Of a stretch of 61,516 bases of DNA, positions 53,722 to 61,516 are shown piece by piece. The stretch's first letter is position 1, and each line of letters opens with the position of its first letter. A program made the translations under genes and the position numbers. This DNA is from Lachnospiraceae bacterium (GTDB taxonomy: Bacteria; Bacillota; Clostridia; Lachnospirales; Lachnospiraceae): assembly GCA_015057525.1 (NCBI GenBank), contig SVEE01000013.1:1-61516 (forward strand), in the 5' to 3' direction. The notes below the pieces were generated by a model. It was not told the DNA's origin and made no database searches. It worked only from the letters and a program-made list of their open reading frames with translations.

Positions 53722-55989
53722 TTGAAGGGATTAAATGATAAACAACTAGAGGCCTGTTGTTATACCGACGGGCCTCTTCTTATTCTTGCGGGAGCAGGCT
53801 CTGGTAAAACCAGAGTTATAACTCACCGTATTGCGTATCTCATAGATGAATTGTCAGTTAATCCATATAACATTTTGGCAATTACATTTACCAATAAAGC
53901 TGCCAAGGAGATGCGAGAGAGAGTAGATAACATAGTTGGATTTGGTGCAGAGAGTGTTTGGGTAAGCACATTCCATTCTATGTGCGTTAGAATTTTAAGA
54001 AAACATATTGAGTGTCTTGGTGGAACCAAGGACTTTACTATTTATGATACGGATGAGCAGAAGGTAGTTATAAGAGAAGTACTCAAATATTTAAGTTTAG
54101 ACCCTAAGTTATATCCTGAGAAGGCAATGCTTGCAGCTATTTCAAAAGCTAAAGAAGAGTACATGTCACCGGATGATTACGAAAAGGTTAATGCCACAAG
54201 CTTTCGTGACCAGCAGATAGCCAAGGTATATAGGGAGTATCAAAAAAGACTGAGGAGTAATAATGCGTTTGATTTTGATGACCTTATTTATCAGACTATT
54301 TTTTTATTTGAGACAAATCCTGATGTTTTAGCCGAGTATCAGGAGAGATTTAAATATATAATGGTGGATGAGTATCAGGATACTAACCATACTCAGTTTG
54401 TTCTTGTAAAAATGCTTGCATCAAAATATAGAAATCTTTGTGTTGTTGGTGATGACGACCAAAGTATATATAAATTTAGAGGAGCAAACATTTATAATAT
54501 CCTTAATTTTGAACAGGAATATCCTGATGCTAAGGTTGTAAAGCTGGAGCAGAATTATCGTTCAACAGCTAATATCCTTAATGCTGCAAACGGTGTCATA
54601 GCTAACAACGAGGGAAGAAAAGATAAAACTCTTTGGACTAATCAGGAAGACGGAGAACTCATTAAGTTTACCAAGTATAGTGACGAGTACGATGAGGGAA
54701 GGGGTATTGTATCTAAGATTAAGTCAATTCACAGAGAAAATGTAAGCTTTGATGATATTGCAATTCTCTATAGAACTAATGCTCAGTCCAGAGTTATAGA
54801 AGAAAAACTTATATACGAAAATATTCCATACAAAATATATGGTGGGCTTAACTTTTATTCACGTAAAGAGGTTAAGGATGTTGTTTCTTACTTAAAGGCA
54901 CTTGCTAATCCTAGTGATGATCAGGCAATCAAGCGTATTATTAATGTTCCTAAAAGAGGAATAGGTGATACATCTATTAATAAGGTGACTGATTTCGCTA
55001 GTGATAATGATATGAATTTTTATGATGCACTTCTTGATATTGAGGAAGTTCCAGGTATGGCAAGAGCTGCTGATAAAATAAAAGGTTTCACAGATTTAAT
55101 GGAAAGCTTTAGGGCTATGGTTTCTAACCCGGAATATATGTTATCTGAGATTTATGATGCTATATTAGACAAGACAGGATACATGGAGCAGCTAGTGACA
55201 GAAGGCACAGACGAGGCCAAGGCTCGTATTGAAAACATCAATGAACTTAAGAATAAGATTGTTATGTATGAGGAGGAAGCAGAGAATCCTAATCTTACAG
55301 AACTCCTTGAAGATATTGCTCTTGTAGCAGACACTGATGAGGAAGAAGAAGGTCCAAGTGCCAAGGTTACTCTTATGACCCTTCATAGTGCTAAAGGTCT
55401 TGAATTCCCATATGTATTTATGTGTGGTATGGAAGAAGGCCTTTTCCCTAGTAATATGTCCCTTAATTCAGAGGATCCAGATGCTGTAGAAGAGGAGAGA
55501 AGACTCTGTTATGTAGGTATAACAAGAGCTATGAAGGTTCTTTATATGTCTGCAGCAACTCAAAGAATGGTTCACGGAACAACTAACTATTCGGATATAT
55601 CAAGATTTATCAAGGAAATTCCTAAGCATTATCTTGAGACAGAGGGTGTGATGGTATCTGCGCAGCCTAAAAAGGTTACAGGTGGCTTTAGCAATATTGG
55701 TTACGGTAGACCGAAGATGGCACAGAGTGATTATGCTAAAAATAATCCATACGCAAAAGCTACAAGTTCTAATCCATCGGCTAATCCAGGTTTTGGCAAA
55801 GCTTTCCCAATGGGAGGGGGAGCCTCATCTGATTACGCTGTTGGTGATGTGGTAAAGCATTTAAAATTTGGTAAGGGCACAGTAGTTAATGTTGTTCCGG
55901 CAGGAAGTGACAAGGAAATAACTGTTGATTTTGAGCGAGTAGGCGAGAAGAAAATGTTTGCTTCCTTGGTAAAAATGAAAAAACTGTAA
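53722..55989 (+). CDS. pcrA: ATP-dependent DNA helicase PcrA
   Basis: 755 residues, UvrD/PcrA type. It is a 3'-5' helicase in repair and plasmid replication. Walker A GAGSGKTR (about 24-31), VDEYQDTNHTQ, QNYRST, TLHSAKGLEFPYVF and YVGITRAMKVL are all in order. The C-terminal ~45 residues (VGDVVKHLKFGKGTVV onward) are the PcrA RNA-polymerase-binding Tudor-like tail. The TTG start adjoins the pspA stop; no nearby ATG preserves the N-terminal motif. Confidence 0.95.
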   Translation: MKGLNDKQLEACCYTDGPLLILAGAGSGKTRVITHRIAYLIDELSVNPYNILAITFTNKAAKEMRERVDNIVGFGAESVWVSTFHSMCVRILRKHIECLGGTKDFTIYDTDEQKVVIREVLKYLSLDPKLYPEKAMLAAISKAKEEYMSPDDYEKVNATSFRDQQIAKVYREYQKRLRSNNAFDFDDLIYQTIFLFETNPDVLAEYQERFKYIMVDEYQDTNHTQFVLVKMLASKYRNLCVVGDDDQSIYKFRGANIYNILNFEQEYPDAKVVKLEQNYRSTANILNAANGVIANNEGRKDKTLWTNQEDGELIKFTKYSDEYDEGRGIVSKIKSIHRENVSFDDIAILYRTNAQSRVIEEKLIYENIPYKIYGGLNFYSRKEVKDVVSYLKALANPSDDQAIKRIINVPKRGIGDTSINKVTDFASDNDMNFYDALLDIEEVPGMARAADKIKGFTDLMESFRAMVSNPEYMLSEIYDAILDKTGYMEQLVTEGTDEAKARIENINELKNKIVMYEEEAENPNLTELLEDIALVADTDEEEEGPSAKVTLMTLHSAKGLEFPYVFMCGMEEGLFPSNMSLNSEDPDAVEEERRLCYVGITRAMKVLYMSAATQRMVHGTTNYSDISRFIKEIPKHYLETEGVMVSAQPKKVTGGFSNIGYGRPKMAQSDYAKNNPYAKATSSNPSANPGFGKAFPMGGGASSDYAVGDVVKHLKFGKGTVVNVVPAGSDKEITVDFERVGEKKMFASLVKMKKL

Positions 55990-56092
55990 AAAAAACTACA
56001 TTGCTGTGGAAAAATAATCGAACATATGATATACTATATCCACATTATTTAATGTAATTTACATGACTATGTATGAAAGGGTGGTACGTAAT

Positions 56093-56338
56093 ATGAAAAA
56101 AGTTGATGAAGTAACATTAATTCAGGAAGACGAGTGCGTAGCAGAAGCTAAAAATGCATTTTTGTCAGTAGCTCTTATAGTTGGTATACTTACAATTATT
56201 GTTGGTATCTGCGTAGCAGTATATAAGTATCTCACACCTGATTATCTTGATGATTTCGATGATTATGATGATGACTTTGATGACAGCTTCTTTGATGAAG
56301 ATGATGACGTTGAAGCAGAAGATAAGAAGGACGAGTAG
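56093..56338 (+). CDS. Small membrane protein with acidic tail
   Basis: 81 residues. A short charged start, one hydrophobic helix (about 22-44), then a tail of almost only Asp, Glu, Phe and Tyr. GGGTGG precedes ATG 56093; an upstream ATG at 56063 is weaker. Function unknown. A terminator follows 24 bases later. Confidence 0.62.
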   Translation: MKKVDEVTLIQEDECVAEAKNAFLSVALIVGILTIIVGICVAVYKYLTPDYLDDFDDYDDDFDDSFFDEDDDVEAEDKKDE

Positions 56339-56361
56339 TCTTGTTTTACCTTTAAATTTAT

Positions 56362-56396
56362 ATCCACAACACTAATTTAGTGTTGTGGATTTTTTT
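56362..56396 (+). terminator. Rho-independent terminator
   Basis: ATCCACAACACT pairs perfectly with AGTGTTGTGGAT around a 4-base loop and is followed by T residues. Confidence 0.93.
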
Positions 56397-56401
56397 AGTG
56401 A

Positions 56402-58105
56402 AAAAATATTGTTATAGATTTATTTACCATATTAATTAGTATAAGCGGTGCAACTGCAACAGATGACAGTACAGATTTTGATAAAAAATTCAAAATTGAA
56501 AACAAGAGAATGCCATTTGACAACAGGTTAGAGCTTACAAAAGAATTTATTAACCAGGGAAATGAGAGTATAACTGGTACAGAATATACAGAACTTATTG
56601 AAGATGTTGAATTTGATATGTTTGACAGTGATGACAATAAGATTTCTGGCTTTGAATATAATCAGACCAGTAGTACATGGGTTATAGAACATCTTGAACC
56701 AGGTGAATATACAATCAAAGAGACTTCATACCCAGATGGTTATGTACCAGCAGGAGATGTTAAGGTAGTGGTTACTAAGACGGCTCCTGGAGAGACTGAA
56801 ATAACCGCAAGCTATCAGGGAAGCTTGTTAGAAGATATGACAGTTTCTCAAGATAGTGCTAATATGGCTGAAATAGCAATAACTCTTAAGAACCATCAGA
56901 CAGTAGATAACTATTTTGCTATTGATAAGAAATACATGGATGCTTTTGGCAACGAAATTGCAGATTCCACAGAGCTTGCAACATTGGTTGCTGATACAGA
57001 ATTTGTTTACAGAGCATCAAATGCTACAACACAAACACCTATTCCTTATGATGAAACTACTGGCATGTATGTTTTAGAGGATTTGCAGACTGGAACATAT
57101 ATTATAACAGAAACAGCACCTGCAGATTTTGTAGTGCTTGCTCAAATTGAGCTTGAAGTTGCAACAGATGGAAGTATTAGTGTTACTTACGACGGCGATG
57201 CAAATGATATATCAGTTGCAAATGATCCAACTAAGGCAAATGCAACAGTACTTACAGCTTACAACTACCATAAGAGTACTAATGTAAACATTGGTAAGTA
57301 TGACATTGTAAGTGGAGATGAACTTCCAGGCGCAGTTCTTACTATTACAGATGAGGATGGAAATGTAATAGATAAGTGGACTTCCTCAACAGGTGTTCAT
57401 AAGATTTCTCTTGATTTGTTTGAAGCAGGAGAAGAGTATGTATTAACAGAAATAACTGCTCCATTTGGATACGAGATAGCAGAAAGTATTACATTTAAGT
57501 TGGATATCTATGGTAATGTATATGTTCTTGGTGAAGATGGCACATTTAAGATAGTAGATGACAACACAGTATCTATGTTTGATGCACATCGCTTTGTAAA
57601 TATTACAAAGGTAGATATTACAAACGATAAAGAACTTCCAGGCGCAGAACTTATTGTTAAGGATGAAGATGGAAATGTGATTGATACGTGGATATCTACT
57701 ACAGATAAACATCCAATCTCTATGAGCTTATTTGAACCTAACAAGGAATATACTTTAACAGAGGTTACTGCTCCTAATGGATATGAAATAGCTGAGACTA
57801 TTACATTTAAATTAGATGAATCAGGAAATATTTATATTAAGGGTGAGGATGGTAACTTTACTAAGCTTACTGACGACAGTATTGTTATGAAGGATGCGCC
57901 GGTAGATAATTCAGTGCCAGAAGATGAGCCTGAACCGGAACCAACACCAGGGCCTGAGCCAACACCGGAACCACCTACAGATACATCATCGAGTGTAACA
58001 GATTCACCAGATACTGGTGATAATACAATGTTATTATTAATGATGGTATTAATGGTAATGTCCATTGGGGCAATGATGTTCTTTAGAAAGAAAAAATATA
58101 ATTAA
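56402..58105 (+). pseudogene. 5'-truncated Cna-B repeat surface protein with sortase-type tail
   Basis: The frame opens directly after the terminator of the preceding gene, without a start codon, ribosome site or signal peptide; the first ATG is at 56510. The product carries three or four Cna-B/SpaA-like beta domains with motifs such as EPGEYTIKETSYPDGY, LQTGTYIITETAP and EYVLTEITAPFGYEIAE. Before 56510 the frame still reads like the end of a further repeat. The end has a Pro/Glu linker, SPDTGDN (LPxTG-like), a hydrophobic helix and FRKKKYN, the sortase cell-wall signal. Such proteins are pilins or adhesins outside the cell. Loss of the first part suggests a decayed gene; an unusual short form starting at 56510 is the alternative. 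Confidence 0.7.
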
Positions 58106-58112
58106 TAAAAAG

Positions 58113-58144
58113 AAAAGGGTACTTCGTAATGAAGTGCCCTTTTT
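58113..58144 (+). terminator. Rho-independent terminator after the surface protein
   Basis: AAAAGGGTACTTC pairs with GAAGTGCCCTTTT around GTAAT, and T residues continue. Confidence 0.88.
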
Positions 58145-58184
58145 GATGTTGATGTGAGTTTCAAAAAAAGCTAAATAAAAAAAC

Positions 58185-58213
58185 TTGACATTTGAAAAAA
58201 ATGGTTCTATAAT
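58185..58213 (+). promoter_or_regulatory. Consensus promoter of the trpB T-box leader
   Basis: TTGACA (58185-58190), a 17-base spacer, TATAAT (58208-58213): a perfect housekeeping promoter. Confidence 0.93.
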
Positions 58214-58224
58214 CCAAGTCAATT

Positions 58225-58536
58225 TAATATATTATATAAACCGATGAAGCGGAGATAACGGCAATGATGCCTTTACAGAGAGCCTGTGGTGCTGAGAAGC
58301 AGGTGAGAAACAAGTTGTCAAATGGACCGCTGAGGGCGCAGTCAAAAGTGATTAGATGCACCTAGTATTCTGCGACGTGTGGGCATACGTTAGTTGTCGG
58401 GGATATGTTGGTATCCTGCTAAGCGTACAGCAGCATAGCTGTAAATCAAGGTGGCACCGCGGATTGTGTGTACTTTTGTTTAAGTATCGTATTCGTCCTT
58501 GACAGATTCTATTATTCTGTCAAGGACGTTTTTTTA
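58225..58536 (+). promoter_or_regulatory. T-box leader, tryptophan-specific, with terminator
   Basis: The T-box AAGGTGGCACCGCGG is at 58448-58462. The specifier is TGG (Trp) at 58323-58325, followed by ACC-GCTGAG. The T-box TGGC would pair with GCCA, matching tRNA-Trp with discriminator G. The terminator GTCCTTGACAGA (58495-58506) pairs with TCTGTCAAGGAC (58516-58527) and ends in T residues. Uncharged tRNA-Trp should allow read-through into the downstream leader peptide and trpB. Confidence 0.94.
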
Positions 58537-58579
58537 TGTTTCTTTGATAAAAAAATTGATTTATCAGGAGGTGTTAAGC

Positions 58580-58618
58580 ATGGTGCGAAAATTGTGGTGG
58601 CGCTTATGCGCGAGATAA
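58580..58618 (+). CDS. Trp-Trp leader peptide (12 codons)
   Basis: ATG 58580 opens a 12-residue frame, MVRKLWWRLCAR, ending in TAA 58616-58618. AGGAGGTG at 58567-58574 is a near-perfect Shine-Dalgarno, stronger than that of most genes here. Residues 6 and 7 are tandem Trp codons. A TGATAAA/TTTATCA hairpin (58545-58566) lies directly before the site and a GCGC-TTAT-GCGC hairpin (58600-58611) covers the codons after Trp. A Trp-codon leader peptide downstream of a tRNA-Trp T-box resembles rtpLP of the Bacillus subtilis anti-TRAP operon. The peptide is too short for a homology test, so the call rests on context. Confidence 0.7.
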   Translation: MVRKLWWRLCAR

Positions 58619-58658
58619 TATATGCAAAACAAAAAATTAGAATATGGAGGATAATACT

Positions 58659-59879
58659 ATGATGTATAATAATATTGATTTTGATACTTACTTTAAAAAC
58701 TATCCGGATGCGAAAGGATATTTTGGAAAATATGGTGGTTCTTATATCCCACCGGAATTACAGATAGCTATGAATGAAATTAGTGAGGCATATCAGACAA
58801 TTTGTAAGTCAAGACAGTTTATATGTGAACTGAGGCGTATTCGTAAGGAGTTCCAGGGCAGACCTACGCCGATTTCTCATCTGGCTAGACTATCAGATAA
58901 GATTGGGACAGGAGTTCAACTTTATGTAAAACGAGAGGATTTGAACCACACTGGTGCGCATAAACTCAATCATTGTATGGGAGAAGTGCTGCTTGCTAAA
59001 TACATGGGTAAGAAAAAGGTTATCGCAGAGACTGGAGCAGGTCAGCACGGTGTTGCGTTAGCAACAGCTGCAGCATATTTTGGATTGGAATGTGACATCT
59101 ATATGGGAGCTGTAGATATAAAAAAACAGGCACCTAATGTAGCGAGAATGAAAATACTTGGTGCCAGAGTAATAGAGGTTACGGATGGATTGCAGAGCCT
59201 CAAAGAAGCAGTAGATGCAGCGTTTATGGCATATTGTAAAGAATATAAGGATGCTATCTATTGTATTGGGTCTGTTGTAGGGCCGCATCCGTTCCCTATG
59301 ATGGTAAGAGATTTTCAGAGTGTAGTAGGAATTGAGGCAAGAGAACAGTTCTTAGAAATGACGGGAGAACTACCAGATGCGATTGTTGCCTGTGTGGGTG
59401 GAGGTTCTAATGCAATGGGATTATTTTCGGGATTTTTAAATGATCCTGTTGATATTTATGGGGTTGAGCCACTTGGAAGAGGAACTGCACTCGGTGACCA
59501 TGCAGCAAGCCTTACTTATGGAGAAGAAGGTGTTATGCATGGATTTAACAGTATAATGTTAAAAGATGAAAAAGGGGAGCCAGCACCTGTATATTCCGTG
59601 GCAAGTGGTTTGGATTATCCATCATCAGGGCCGGAACATGCATTTTTACATGATCTTGGTAGAGTAAAATACGATGTGGTAAGTGATGATGAAACTATAG
59701 ATGCTTTCTTTGAACTTTCACGAATGGAAGGCATTATTCCTGCAATTGAAAGTTCTCATGCAGTTGCTTACGGTGTGAAGTTAGCTAAGCAATTGGGTAA
59801 AGGTTCTATTCTTATAAATCTCTCAGGTAGAGGAGATAAGGATATGGATTATATTATTGAAAAATATGGGATAAGATAA
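58659..59879 (+). CDS. trpB: Tryptophan synthase beta chain, stand-alone
   Basis: 406 residues. It joins indole and serine to tryptophan with [15 protein letters not shown] holds the PLP lysine (Lys102), [11 protein letters not shown] the catalytic Glu, and [10 protein letters not shown] the phosphate loop. [12 protein letters not shown] replaces the usual INN..GQALLAK, an unusual set of changes next to the PLP lysine. GGAGG at 58646-58650 favours ATG 58659 over an in-frame ATG at 58644 that has no site of its own. No trpA or other trp gene is adjacent, so the enzyme may salvage free indole. It lies under the T-box and leader peptide. Confidence 0.93.
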   Translation: MMYNNIDFDTYFKNYPDAKGYFGKYGGSYIPPELQIAMNEISEAYQTICKSRQFICELRRIRKEFQGRPTPISHLARLSDKIGTGVQLYVKREDLNHTGAHKLNHCMGEVLLAKYMGKKKVIAETGAGQHGVALATAAAYFGLECDIYMGAVDIKKQAPNVARMKILGARVIEVTDGLQSLKEAVDAAFMAYCKEYKDAIYCIGSVVGPHPFPMMVRDFQSVVGIEAREQFLEMTGELPDAIVACVGGGSNAMGLFSGFLNDPVDIYGVEPLGRGTALGDHAASLTYGEEGVMHGFNSIMLKDEKGEPAPVYSVASGLDYPSSGPEHAFLHDLGRVKYDVVSDDETIDAFFELSRMEGIIPAIESSHAVAYGVKLAKQLGKGSILINLSGRGDKDMDYIIEKYGIR

Positions 59880-59910
59880 ATTTTAAGTTTTCTAAATACT
59901 TGAAATTACG

Positions 59911-59941
59911 CTAAAAGCAGAGTTAAGAACTCTGCTTTTAG
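59911..59941 (+). terminator. Rho-independent terminator after trpB
   Basis: CTAAAAGCAGAGTT pairs perfectly with AACTCTGCTTTTAG around AAG-like loop bases. T-rich sequence ends and follows the stem. The following 170 bases hold no other feature I can support. Confidence 0.82.
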
Positions 59942-60115
59942 CATTTTGCACGATATATTTGATAATGAGTTTCTTCCTGTTAAAATGATTGCCTTTAATA
60001 TTAACTTAGATATCTTTTTTTGAAAAAACTATTGAAATTAATTTTTAATTCATTTAGGCTTATTATAGGACGTCCAAATAATATGATTTTTACTGCTTTA
60101 CAGGAGGAAGTTTTG

Positions 60116-61102
60116 ATGAAGAAAGTTTTAGATACTTATTCAAGTAAAAACGATATAAATATAAAACAGATTGTAGCCTATAAAGATAACATACTTGAAA
60201 TTGAAGAGTATAAAGATGGTTTTAAAAAGGACGATACAATGAATGTAATGAGTGTCACAAAATCTGTAACAGCATTGCTGATAGGTATTGCCATTGACCA
60301 AGGTTTGATAAAAAGTGTAGACGACTTTGTGATGGACTATTACAAGGAAACTTACACTCCTAAAAGAGGAGAGCAAACTATATTTAAAGTTACAATTAAA
60401 CATTTGCTTACAATGACAGCGCCCTATAAGGGAAAGAGCGAACCTTGGACAAAGGTTTGCACATCGGAAGATTGGACATTGACAACATTGGATGTTTTGG
60501 GTGGTCGCAAAGGTATCACTAATGAATTCAGATATCATACTCTCGGTGTTCAAATCCTTTTGGGAATTATCAGAATTACAAGTGGTATGAATGTGCTTGA
60601 TTTTGCTAACGAATATCTTTTTAAACCTTTAGGAATTGTACCAAGAAGCAATGCAGGTTGTGAGAGCAAAGAAGACCAGTTTGAGTATTTAATGAATAAA
60701 AATGACCACGGAAAGGTTTGGTTTTTGGACCCGACAGGTATGCCAACTGCAGGTTGGGGATTATCTCTTTCTGCTTATGAAATGGCACAGATAGGTTTGA
60801 TGGTGCTTAATAACGGAGTTTATAATAATACCCGTATTATAAGTGAGAATTGGATTGAAATGATGACAAAATCCTACATATCTACCGATGAGAAATTTGG
60901 AAATCAGGATTATGGTTTTTTGTGGTGGCTTCCTCACAGAACAAGAGAGGTAATTGCCGCTATTGGTGATGGTGGTAATATTATATATGTTGATAGAAAA
61001 AATCAAATTGTAGTAGCCATAACTGCACATTTTAAGCCTATGGTTTTTGACAGAGTAGAATATATTGAAAAAAACATTGTTGAAGCATTAACAGAGAGAT
61101 AA
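60116..61102 (+). CDS. Serine hydrolase, beta-lactamase class C fold
   Basis: 328 residues. The SxxK motif is SVTKSV (about residue 46), as in class C beta-lactamases, DD-peptidases and esterases of Pfam Beta-lactamase. The Tyr motif appears as RYHTLG instead of YxN, and the third motif is GDGGN in place of HxG, so activity is uncertain. There is no signal peptide, which suggests a cytoplasmic enzyme. AGGAGG at 60102-60107 places the start at ATG 60116; an in-frame TTG at 60020 has none. Confidence 0.8.
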   Translation: MKKVLDTYSSKNDINIKQIVAYKDNILEIEEYKDGFKKDDTMNVMSVTKSVTALLIGIAIDQGLIKSVDDFVMDYYKETYTPKRGEQTIFKVTIKHLLTMTAPYKGKSEPWTKVCTSEDWTLTTLDVLGGRKGITNEFRYHTLGVQILLGIIRITSGMNVLDFANEYLFKPLGIVPRSNAGCESKEDQFEYLMNKNDHGKVWFLDPTGMPTAGWGLSLSAYEMAQIGLMVLNNGVYNNTRIISENWIEMMTKSYISTDEKFGNQDYGFLWWLPHRTREVIAAIGDGGNIIYVDRKNQIVVAITAHFKPMVFDRVEYIEKNIVEALTER

Positions 61103-61223
61103 ATTTCAGTCTTACAGAGAGATTGAAAGCAACATAAGATTATATGAAAGATTGGGATATAAAATTTTTAAAGAAGAAGCAGTATCTGAGGAACTGCAAT
61201 TTGTATATTTGGAAAAGTGTTAG
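61092..61223 (+). pseudogene. C-terminal remnant of a GNAT acetyltransferase
   Basis: A frame without any start codon reads IESNIRLYERLGYKIF, then QFVYLEKC and a stop. This is the conserved end of GNAT N-acetyltransferases (the NxxLYxxxGF helix and final strand). It overlaps the end of the serine hydrolase gene by 11 bases. The rest of the gene has been lost, probably by deletion. Confidence 0.7.
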
Positions 61224-61260
61224 GAAGCTTTGGTTTTTTTTGATTGAAAGGATAATGAAA

Positions 61261-61516
61261 ATGTATATATCAGATTACTGTGAAGTGAATTATGAGGAAA
61301 AGTACAATGTGGTTTTGGTGAAGTGGAAAAAGTTTTGTTGTAATCAGGATTATAGGAAACCATTAGAATATGCGTTGGATATTATTAAACAACATGAAAA
61401 TTGTGATTATGTGGCGGATACAAGAAGTGGATTTGAAAATATTCCTGAAGATACTCAATGGGTGGCGGACTACTTTATGCCAATGGCAGTAGAATATGGA
61501 TGTAAATGTATTTATT
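61261..61516 (+). CDS. Hypothetical protein, partial at right edge
   Basis: The frame runs from ATG 61261 (or ATG 61255) past the window edge, with at least 85 residues (MYISDYCEVNYEEKYN start). AAAGGA at 61248-61253 is the ribosome site and spacing favours 61261. The sequence has alternating strands and helices (NVVLVKWKKF, CDYVADTRSGF, VADYFMPMAVEYGCKCIY), which could be a small STAS-like fold. No signal peptide or membrane segment is seen. Function unknown. Confidence 0.6.
   Translation, partial: MYISDYCEVNYEEKYNVVLVKWKKFCCNQDYRKPLEYALDIIKQHENCDYVADTRSGFENIPEDTQWVADYFMPMAVEYGCKCIY

Noticed and set aside
56398-56439. GTG start reading VKKYCYRF as a signal peptide for the surface protein
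   Set aside because: This frame ends at TAG after 13 residues and is not in phase with the Cna-B frame, so it cannot be used without a frameshift. No ribosome site is present.
58468-58662. A 64-residue frame across the trpB leader
   Set aside because: It crosses the T-box terminator, has no ribosome site, and does not share the frame of the Trp-Trp leader peptide. It is a shadow of leader sequence.

Overview
The window looks like chromosome of an endospore-forming, low-GC Firmicute of the class Clostridia, most like Lachnospiraceae (inference). The basis is AT-rich DNA, strong GGAGG ribosome sites, the sporulation operons spoIIA (spoIIAA-spoIIAB-sigF) and spoVA (spoVAA to spoVAE), a type III glutamine synthetase, an AddAB recombination nuclease, T-box leaders, and several hypothetical genes of Lachnospiraceae type. 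Nearly every gene is ordinary core chromosome. Accessory DNA is confined to the left edge (1-1.87 kb), one palindromic element (15.54-15.80 kb) and the right end (56.4-61.5 kb).

Layout. 1-1.87 kb: end of an integrated element with an HUH replication initiator, an SDR epimerase, paired 11-bp direct repeats and a tRNA-Leu-like 3' end; a second tRNA-Leu-like scrap follows. 1.95-8.2 kb: a same-strand run of EAL phosphodiesterase with degenerate GGDEF, O-antigen-ligase-like membrane protein, CDF cation exporter and an acidic anchored protein. 8.2-9.85 kb: tyrosine T-box and tyrS. 9.9-15.5 kb: polysaccharide deacetylase, an unknown membrane protein, ldhA and glnN. 15.54-15.80 kb: a 254-bp element with 68-nt terminal inverted repeats. 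15.9-19.2 kb: topB, a beta-helix transferase-like gene and a convergent FMN-bind-like lipid-anchored or membrane protein. 19.3-29.6 kb: addB-addA, queF-folC, a 59-residue small gene and a zinc-ribbon/TPR membrane protein. 29.7-31.2 kb: spoIIA. 31.2-33.4 kb: tetR, a degenerate flavodoxin and a phospholipase-C-like protein. 33.5-38.1 kb: ABC-F ATPase and a class A penicillin-binding protein. 38.2-41.1 kb (minus strand): spoVA. 41.2-45.8 kb: chorismate-mutase-like gene and pyrC-pyrF-pyrK-pyrD. 45.8-52.9 kb: small membrane protein, HD phosphohydrolase, M29-like aminopeptidase, FNT channel, deoB, pdp, purE. 53.0-56.3 kb: pspA, pcrA and a small membrane protein. 56.4-61.5 kb: a 5'-truncated Cna-B surface protein, a tryptophan T-box, a Trp-Trp leader peptide, orphan trpB, a serine hydrolase, a GNAT remnant and a partial gene.

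How the genes work together. Pyrimidine synthesis (pyrCFKD) and nucleoside salvage (HD nucleotidase, deoB, pdp) sit close to purE. Sporulation is represented by the forespore sigma-F switch and by the dipicolinate channel operon, the latter with a candidate sigma-G promoter. Two aminoacyl-tRNA-sensing T-boxes differ in the expected way: the tyrS leader has specifier TAC and T-box TGGT, and the trpB leader has specifier TGG and T-box TGGC. They fit tRNA-Tyr (discriminator A) and tRNA-Trp (discriminator G).

The most interesting signal is at 58.19-58.66 kb. A consensus promoter drives a tRNA-Trp T-box, followed after the terminator by a 12-codon leader peptide with tandem Trp codons and a very strong ribosome site, then a stand-alone trpB. 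This resembles the two-tier (T-box plus Trp-codon leader peptide) control known for the Bacillus subtilis anti-TRAP operon, but placed on a biosynthetic gene. The 254-bp palindromic element between glnN and topB is the second strongest candidate.
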